64,000 bases of DNA from JAJDUF01 sp965214295 (GTDB lineage Bacteria > Chloroflexota > UBA11872 > UBA12225 > JAJDUF01): positions 2,666,001-2,730,000 of the forward strand of contig OZ243944.1 in assembly GCA_965214295.1 (NCBI GenBank), read 5' to 3'. Positions 58,871-64,000 of the stretch are shown piece by piece. The first letter of the stretch is position 1. Each line of letters begins with the position of its first letter. Below the pieces are notes generated by a model. It searched no databases. It saw nothing but the letters and a program-made list of their open reading frames with translations, and was not told where the DNA came from. A program made the translations under genes and the position numbers.

Positions 58871-59509
58871 CTAGGACGGCGATTCGCCATACTCCAGCTC
58901 ACCGAGTTGGATAAGGCTTTCCAGGTCGTCGCAGTCCGCCGGGGCCTCGCGGGCAACAAGCCTACGCACCGCCTCCCGCGCGTCTGCGTTTGCCAGGCCG
59001 AGCATCCGCGAAATGTCGGCAATGTCCTGCGTCCGTCCGGCTTGCAGCTTGGTGAGCACCAGGTACGGCAGCGGCAACACCGGGAGGTCCTGCCCATCGC
59101 GGTTGGTTCGGGCGGCGGCGAGCGCAGTCGGCCACCAGGCCTCCGCTCCTTCGATGACATCTATGTCCTGCCCATCCGGGCTACGCCACGCCGAACTGCC
59201 GATACGCAGTTCGCCACGGAAAGCGTACCCGGCAGCCCGCAGCTTGGCGCGAGCTGCCGCTGTGTCCCCCTTGGCGACCACGACAGCGAGGTCTCCGGTC
59301 GCTCGCTCCGGCATGTACTGTTGCGTCGCAACCCCACCCACCGCCGCCCAGGCCAGAGGAGCCAAGACCGCGTCGAGGTTGGGCCACTGCCGCCACGCCG
59401 TTCGCTCCCGCACGAAGGACGCTCCGCTCCCGGTGCCCGGCTGCTGCCGGCGCTGCGCCATGGCGATCAAGACACGCCGGGCAGTCGTCGGGCCGCCAAC
59501 GTATGCCAT
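58871..59509 (-). CDS. Nucleotidyltransferase-like protein with altered catalytic site
   Basis: 212 residues. The middle section WAAVGGVATQQYMPERATGDLAVVVAKG (~54-81) has the layout of minimal nucleotidyltransferases of the AbiEii/DUF6036 type (VGGxA ... R.T.DxD), but the expected DxD reads DLA. A later DIDVIEGAEAWW (~115) may keep one acidic ligand, and VLTKLQAGRTQDIADISRMLG is the usual helical tail. It is either a nucleotidyltransferase with a rearranged active site or a degenerate family member. It ends 64 nt before hyuB starts and is on the same strand. Confidence 0.65.
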   Translation of the reverse strand: MAYVGGPTTARRVLIAMAQRRQQPGTGSGASFVRERTAWRQWPNLDAVLAPLAWAAVGGVATQQYMPERATGDLAVVVAKGDTAAARAKLRAAGYAFRGELRIGSSAWRSPDGQDIDVIEGAEAWWPTALAAARTNRDGQDLPVLPLPYLVLTKLQAGRTQDIADISRMLGLANADAREAVRRLVAREAPADCDDLESLIQLGELEYGESPS

Positions 59510-59590
59510 TGTCGGAACTTGTCCTCTGCAGGAGTCTACACGAGTACCGACCCGGATCGCGGTGCAAGCCGCAATGACGGCTGATAGCTC

Positions 59591-60181
59591 TTACGGCGCG
59601 AGATAACCCCGCTCGACTGCCTCGCGGATAAGCTGCTGTGCGTATGTCCAGAGTGCCGGGGCGCCCGCCGCGATAACCTGATTGACTGCGATGACTTGCT
59701 CGCTGCGGATGCCGTGATGGCGCCACATTTGGCCCTGGGTATGATAGTTCAGGAGTAGCGGCTGAAGGCGGTCGAGGGCGCCGGCGAACCGCGCCTCGGG
59801 CGTTTGCTTGGCCTCGAACTCTTCCCACAGGGCACGTAGCTCGGCGGCTTGCTGCTTGGGGAGCAAGCCGAAGATGCGTTCCGCTGCCTGTTGCTCGATC
59901 CGAGCCTGCTCCTGCCTGGCTCGCTCGTCGTAAATGTAGGTATCGCCCGCGTCAATCTCGACAATATCGTGGATGAGCGCCATCTTCACGACGCGCACGA
60001 GGTCTACGTTCTCGGCAGCGTACTCGGCGAGCACGACCGCCAGCAGCGCGAGGTGCCACGAGTGCTCGGCGCTGTTCTCCATCCGGTCGGTGTGGAGGAG
60101 CCGCGACTGTCGGAGGACGCTCTTGAGCCGGTCTAGCTCCAGGAGAAAGCGGAGCTGCTGTGCGAGCCGGTCGTTGCTCAT
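59591..60181 (-). CDS. HD-domain hydrolase (YfbR-like 5'-nucleotidase family)
   Basis: 196 residues. HD motif: NSAEHSWHLALLAVVLAEYA (~residue 36) supplies the first His, and MALIHDIVEIDAGDTY (~68) the HD pair; a late Asp is in ALDRLQPLLLNY (~133). It resembles YfbR-type 5'-deoxynucleotidases and putative metal-dependent HD hydrolases. The start at 60181 is chosen by family length; the RBS is weak. Divergent from mnmE. Confidence 0.85.
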   Translation of the reverse strand: MSNDRLAQQLRFLLELDRLKSVLRQSRLLHTDRMENSAEHSWHLALLAVVLAEYAAENVDLVRVVKMALIHDIVEIDAGDTYIYDERARQEQARIEQQAAERIFGLLPKQQAAELRALWEEFEAKQTPEARFAGALDRLQPLLLNYHTQGQMWRHHGIRSEQVIAVNQVIAAGAPALWTYAQQLIREAVERGYLAP

Positions 60182-60295
60182 GGCAGTATGGGGTGACGGC
60201 GAGCGCGCGCTGCGCTCCGGCGCTGCTTCCCAGCAGTATACAATCCGTGGAGACCACCCCGCCTCCCGGCCGGCAACGTGTGGACGCGCTGACCG

Positions 60296-61696
60296 ATGCG
60301 TACCTTGACGACCACCGACACCATCGTCGCCACGGCGACGCCGGCCGCCGCCAGCGCTATCGGCATCGTGCGCTTGAGCGGCCCGGCAGCACTGCCTCTC
60401 CTCCGACAGGTCTTCCGCTCGCAACGCGCTCCTGATCTGTCGCCGGCCTGGCGCTCGCATCAGCTCTATCACGGCTGGATCGCCGATCCCACTACCGGGC
60501 AGGCGCTGGACGAGGTTTTAGCCGTCCGCATGGCGGCGCCGCACACCTACACCCGTGAAGAGATGGTCGAGGTGCAGGGCCACGGCGGGAATGCGACGCT
60601 GCGCCTTATCGTGGCCCTCTTCACGCGGTTGGGAGCGCGACCGGCAGAGCGCGGCGAGTTTACTCTCCGGGCCTTCCTCAACGGCCGGCTAGACCTGGCG
60701 CAGGCGGAGGCAGTAGCCAGCCTCGTTACCGCCCGCACGCCGGCCGGGGTACGGCAAGCCATCGGACAGCTGGACGGCCGGCTGTCGGGCGAGATCGCGG
60801 CCGTTCGTACTTTGCTCTTTGATCCGCTTGCCCGCATCGAGGCGGTGCTCGACTTTGCGGAGGAGGACGTGCCGCTGCCGCCCCGTGCGGAGTTAAGGGA
60901 TGCCCTCACCGCGGCCGCTGTCCGCCTTCAAGCGATCCTTTCCGGTGCCGCGCGGGGGCTGCTTGTCCACGAGGGAGCGCGGGCGGTGCTAGTGGGCCGC
61001 CCGAACGCCGGCAAGTCGAGCCTACTCAATGCGCTGCTCGAAGCCGACCGCGCCATCGTGACGCCGATTCCCGGCACCACCCGCGATGTCTTGACGGAGA
61101 CCCTCAACCTGGACGGTGTACCCGTCACGCTCGTTGATACGGCCGGTATCGCGGAGCGGACGGACGACACGGTAGAGCGGCTGGGGGTAGAGCGTAGCCG
61201 GGCGGAGATCGGCCGCGCCGATGTGGTGCTGCTGGTACTCGACGGGGCTGCGGACCCATCACCGGAGGATGCCGCCATTGCTGCCGCCATCGGCGAGCGC
61301 CCCGGTATGGTGGCACTGAACAAGGCGGATTTGCCGCCGCGATACCCGCGCGCCGCCGCTCAGGACCTACTCGCTGCCGCGCCAGTCTGTACCGTCTCCG
61401 CGCTGACCGGCCGAGGTATCGCCGCGCTGCGCTCTACCCTGGCGCAGCTCGTCGTGCCGACCACCGGCGCCGCCAGCGACGACCTCCTGCTAGGGAACGT
61501 CCGCCACGTGGAGGCGCTGCGCCGCGCCGCTGACCACCTCGCTACCGCGCAGGCGACGCTCGACTCGGCGTATCCGTTGGATATGGTCACGGTTGATCTG
61601 CGCGGTGCCCTCGATGCTCTCGGCGAGGTCACGGGACACACGGTCACCGAGGACTTGCTCGACAAGATATTCAGCACGTTTTGTATCGGTAAGTGA
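60296..61696 (+). CDS. mnmE: tRNA uridine-5-carboxymethylaminomethyl modification GTPase MnmE
   Basis: 466 residues, normal length. N-terminal folate-binding domain (TIVATATPAAASAIGIVRLSG), helical domain with REEMVEVQGHGG, and an embedded G domain: G1 GRPNAGKSSLLNALL (~231), G2 GTTRDVLTE, G3 DTAG (~280), G4 NKAD (~342). The C-terminus is FCIGK, the conserved Cys-containing tail (FCIGK/FCxGK). With MnmG it modifies wobble U34 of several tRNAs. Confidence 0.97.
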   Translation: MRTLTTTDTIVATATPAAASAIGIVRLSGPAALPLLRQVFRSQRAPDLSPAWRSHQLYHGWIADPTTGQALDEVLAVRMAAPHTYTREEMVEVQGHGGNATLRLIVALFTRLGARPAERGEFTLRAFLNGRLDLAQAEAVASLVTARTPAGVRQAIGQLDGRLSGEIAAVRTLLFDPLARIEAVLDFAEEDVPLPPRAELRDALTAAAVRLQAILSGAARGLLVHEGARAVLVGRPNAGKSSLLNALLEADRAIVTPIPGTTRDVLTETLNLDGVPVTLVDTAGIAERTDDTVERLGVERSRAEIGRADVVLLVLDGAADPSPEDAAIAAAIGERPGMVALNKADLPPRYPRAAAQDLLAAAPVCTVSALTGRGIAALRSTLAQLVVPTTGAASDDLLLGNVRHVEALRRAADHLATAQATLDSAYPLDMVTVDLRGALDALGEVTGHTVTEDLLDKIFSTFCIGK

Positions 61697-61910
61697 GGTG
61701 GCCGGTGCTTCTTGTAGGCCCCCTGTGGCCTGTCCCCGCTTCGCAGGGGGACGGATGTTCCCTCCACTGTGCGTCTGTGCGTCAGCACGGGGGAGGGCAA
61801 GGGAGGGGGCCGAGCAGGTATCGGCATTGGTCCTAACCGCGCAGCGATTTGACGAATCGGAGAGTGCAACGGTATGATTGCCGCGTCTTTATCCATGCGG
61901 GAGGAGTCCA

Positions 61911-62273
61911 TTGGCCCGGCGTAGGTCCGCTCGGAGACGGTCGCGCTCACGAGCGCCGAGAGATGCTTTCGTCACATCGAGCAGTGGTCTCGGTGAAGAA
62001 GAGACTAATCTTGGCTCACTGCTCAAGCGCGTGCTCGCTGGCGAGAAGGATGATTCGTCGCGCAAAACCACTGCGCCTTCCGAATCCGAGCAAGAGCAGC
62101 AGCACTGCGCCGATTGTTGGCATGCGGTCACGTTTACCGATGAGCGCGGCAACACGATGGCTCGCTGCGAAATGAACCTTTGGGTGCGGCCCATCTACTC
62201 CTACGAGGATCTCAACCGGGACCGGGTGCGCCGATGGCACGCCGTATGTCCGGAGTACGACGACAGCGACTAG
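61911..62273 (+). CDS. Small Cys4 (putative zinc-binding) protein
   Basis: 120 residues from a TTG at 61911 with a strong GGGAGGAG site 4 nt upstream. The N-terminus is very basic (RRRSARRRSRSRAPRD), the centre is acidic and Ser-rich (SSRKTTAPSESEQEQQ), and the C-terminal half has four cysteines: CADCW, ARCEMNLW and AVCPEYDD, which could bind zinc. No homologue recognised. The basic start suggests nucleic-acid binding. It lies 214 nt downstream of mnmE on the same strand. Confidence 0.65.
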   Translation: MARRRSARRRSRSRAPRDAFVTSSSGLGEEETNLGSLLKRVLAGEKDDSSRKTTAPSESEQEQQHCADCWHAVTFTDERGNTMARCEMNLWVRPIYSYEDLNRDRVRRWHAVCPEYDDSD

Positions 62274-62350
62274 CTCCCATCGTCATTCTCCACCCCCCTC
62301 CCGCGAAAACCCACCCTAATCCTCTGACTGGGATAGGTACGGATTAAGCC

Positions 62351-62378
62351 GTAGGGGCGCAACATGTTGCGCCCGTCA
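62351..62378. repeat. Dispersed repeat with palindrome GGGGCGCAACATGTTGCGCCC
   Basis: Identical over 28 bases to 34523-34550. It is followed by a degenerate ATTC...GGGAAT palindrome (62382-62402). Confidence 0.75.
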
Positions 62379-62440
62379 CTCACCATTCTCACGCCAGCGG
62401 GAATCCATCTTGATCATCCTTGCATCCTGAAAATCCTGAT

Positions 62441-63847
62441 TCAGACCAGTATTCCCCTATCAGGCCCCGTCTCCGCCGCTCCGTCGGTTGCAAACTGCCA
62501 GACACCAGGGTAGGACTCCGCGTACTGCACCGCGGCGTAGTAGATGCCGGCCGTCTCTTTCTCCACTGGCGTGATGACGGCCCCAGTATGGCTGGGATCG
62601 TTGGTAGTGCCGCTCCGCACCCGATAGACGATGATCTGCTCCTTACCCCCGGCGTGCGGTAGGAGCTTGGCCATATCGCAGGTGGGACGGCTTTCCGCCG
62701 GGATCGGCAGCCCGGCGGCAACGATGTCGAACACTGCGCGCCGCTTCGCCGCCGCAAAGCCGTTGTCCGGGTCGATGTCCCACAGGTAGAGCGGATTGCG
62801 GTTGAGACCATACGGTGAGATCGTGCTGTCGCCCGTCAGCACGCGGAGCACGCCATCGGCGTAGGTGTAGGAAGTGAGCGGCGACGAGTTCACGGGTGAC
62901 GCGGGGCGCGCCGCCGCCGGCACGGCGCCGAACGGGTCCGCGGTGCGAAACCAGCCTATCGAGCCACCACCGTGCGGCCGGCCGCTGATGACCCAGCTAC
63001 CCTGATAGCGGGCGAGGCTGGCTTCGAATAACTGCTCATCAATCAGCGGCCCCATTTCCACCCACTCATAGACGCCGCGTTCCACGTTGTAGCGGTACTT
63101 CAGGGCTGCCAGCCGTCCACCGTCGAAGTGATTCACGTCGGCCCACTCGCTGGCCTCCTCGTCGAACGGGACCGCCTGCACGAACGACTGATTCATCTGA
63201 CGGGCCGGAGCTGTATCACACCTGGCACCATCCGTGCAGCTCCGGTCCGTCATCGTGCGGACGGCGGCGCCGCAGAAGGCGTCGCCTTCCTCGTAGCCGC
63301 GTTGCCGGAGCGGTTGGGCCGGCTGGACGATCTCGATGTCGTCCTCGGCATCGTTCAAGCGGAGTTGCATCCACTCGACGCCCTGGGTGCGCTCGCTCAG
63401 GGCGGGGTGCGTGCGTGAAGACATCAAAAAGCCGGTGGCTGGGTCAATGACGCGGGCGCAAACGCGCCACTTGATGACGAAGAGGTTGGCGTTGGGCGCC
63501 GGCTGCCCTTGGATCAGGGCGCCGCGCGGCACACCGAAAGCCACCGGATGTCCGTGCTGCCGTACATACGCGCTCCCGTCGTCGAAAGGGTCCCAGTCAT
63601 TGACGGACTTGGCCAGCACCCCTTCTGCCAGCACCGGGCCATCGTAGGTGCCGTCGCGTAGCTGGTAGACGATACTCAGGTCGTCATCACCCCCGCGATA
63701 GGTGCGCGTGGCGTACACGTGGAGGAAGCGTCTTGCGCTGACCTGGATGCCGTTCGGATGAGCCGGAAACACGTCATCGGCGCGAGTTTCGCCGGGCAGG
63801 CTACATTCGTGGATCAGCTTACCGCGATACTCGATGTGCTCGATCAT
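62441..63847 (-). CDS. Hypothetical protein, beta-propeller-like, with in-frame palindromic repeat
   Basis: 468 residues, not assigned to a family. Repeated short beta-strand patterns (FLHVYATRTYRG; VSARRF; SWVISGRPHGGGSIGWFRTADPFG; PLYLWDIDPDNGF) suggest a five- to seven-bladed propeller related to glycosidase-like or BNR proteins. No signal peptide. Residues ~199-217 (TDRSCTDGARCDTAPARQM region) are encoded by the family B palindrome at 63198-63252 and look foreign to the rest. The ATG at 63847 is the natural start. The gene is alone near the window edge. Confidence 0.6.
   Translation of the reverse strand: MIEHIEYRGKLIHECSLPGETRADDVFPAHPNGIQVSARRFLHVYATRTYRGGDDDLSIVYQLRDGTYDGPVLAEGVLAKSVNDWDPFDDGSAYVRQHGHPVAFGVPRGALIQGQPAPNANLFVIKWRVCARVIDPATGFLMSSRTHPALSERTQGVEWMQLRLNDAEDDIEIVQPAQPLRQRGYEEGDAFCGAAVRTMTDRSCTDGARCDTAPARQMNQSFVQAVPFDEEASEWADVNHFDGGRLAALKYRYNVERGVYEWVEMGPLIDEQLFEASLARYQGSWVISGRPHGGGSIGWFRTADPFGAVPAAARPASPVNSSPLTSYTYADGVLRVLTGDSTISPYGLNRNPLYLWDIDPDNGFAAAKRRAVFDIVAAGLPIPAESRPTCDMAKLLPHAGGKEQIIVYRVRSGTTNDPSHTGAVITPVEKETAGIYYAAVQYAESYPGVWQFATDGAAETGPDRGILV
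63198..63252. repeat. Palindromic element, family B copy 3, in frame inside a coding gene
   Basis: Arms TGACGGGCCGGAGCTG (63198-63213) and CAGCTCCGGTCCGTCA (63237-63252) around a loop containing CACACCTGGCACCATCCG, the same loop as family B copies 1 and 2 (opposite orientation to copy 1). Four stem positions differ from copy 1 with matching changes on the other arm. Confidence 0.8.
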
Positions 63848-63877
63848 TGTTTCACCTCAAGCAGTAATGAGTATCCG

Positions 63878-63960
63878 TAGGGGAGCGATTGATCGCGCCC
63901 TGGCGCCCGTCATAGCACCTGCGCTGACCGCTCAGGCCAGCGGCGCAGGCCGCCATCCAG
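63878..63960. repeat. Diverged copy of the dispersed repeat seen at 34523-34595
   Basis: GTAGGGGAGCGATTGATCGCGCCC replaces the CAACATGTTG palindrome. The downstream CCTGCGCTGACCGCTCAGGCCAG closely matches the 34.5-kb copy. It continues to the window end, where ATTCCCGC (63989-63996) begins another ATTCCC palindrome. Confidence 0.6.
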
Positions 63961-64000
63961 ACCGACCGGGGGCCACGAATGGCCCTGGATTCCCGCTTAC

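Overview
The window is GC-rich bacterial chromosome. The gene content best fits the phylum Chloroflexota, possibly the Thermomicrobia/Sphaerobacter side. This is inferred from an NADPH:F420 oxidoreductase, a twin-arginine lipoprotein sugar-binding protein with a collagen-like linker, a YabN-type methylase-MazG fusion, a PAC2 protein, two Uma2 paralogues, and a 16S rRNA gene with no 23S/5S beside it. No taxonomy search was possible.

Layout. 0-2.7 kb: end of a DinG-type helicase, a long imperfect palindrome and an AT-richer unknown gene. 2.7-12.2 kb: a carbohydrate-catabolism block with a gluconolactonase-like enzyme divergent from a GntR regulator, then an orphan sugar-binding lipoprotein, aldo/keto reductase, GH36 alpha-galactosidase, zinc alcohol dehydrogenase and a sulfatase-fold enzyme. 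12.3-14.7 kb: a minus-strand stable-RNA unit in the order promoter, 16S rRNA, RNase P RNA, initiator tRNA, terminator. 14.9-28 kb: Gfo/Idh/MocA oxidoreductase, YabN-MazG, CinA-C, a canonical sulfatase, Uma2, a sialidase-like protein, a methyltransferase, a secreted CotH/lamin-tail protein and a phosphodiesterase.

28-31 kb holds small defence/stress genes: a Phd/PIN toxin-antitoxin pair, a BrnA antitoxin beside a decayed BrnT, a haloacid dehalogenase and a DUF1971-globin fusion. 31-34.5 kb: mannose-1-phosphate guanylyltransferase, a ROK sugar kinase and a Na+/Ca2+ exchanger. 34.8-37.5 kb: an AT-richer two-gene operon of a membrane-anchored unknown protein and a DNA methyltransferase fused to an HNH nuclease, which is the best candidate for a new defence module. 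37.5-48.7 kb: peptidase, methyltransferase, a HEPN operon with an amber stop, SDR, nucleotide-sugar dehydrogenase, amidase, second Uma2, XRE regulator, F420 reductase and PAC2. 48.8-64 kb: recF, aldehyde dehydrogenase, a PEP-synthase-like protein lacking ATP-grasp, a two-gene membrane cassette between 79-bp direct repeats, hydantoinase HyuB/HyuA, a nucleotidyltransferase-like protein, an HD hydrolase, mnmE, a Cys4 protein and an unknown 468-residue protein.

The most unusual theme is short palindromic repeats that lie inside open reading frames without breaking them. A 72-bp element sits inside the alcohol dehydrogenase, and a second copy is nested in another repeat at 31.15 kb. A hairpin family with covarying stem bases has a copy in frame inside the 62.4-63.8 kb gene. 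An ATTCCC-N8-GGGAAT palindrome lies in frame inside the nucleotide-sugar dehydrogenase. The 16S transcript is also notable: its processing stem ends 33 nt before rnpB, and rnpB ends 8 nt before the initiator tRNA.
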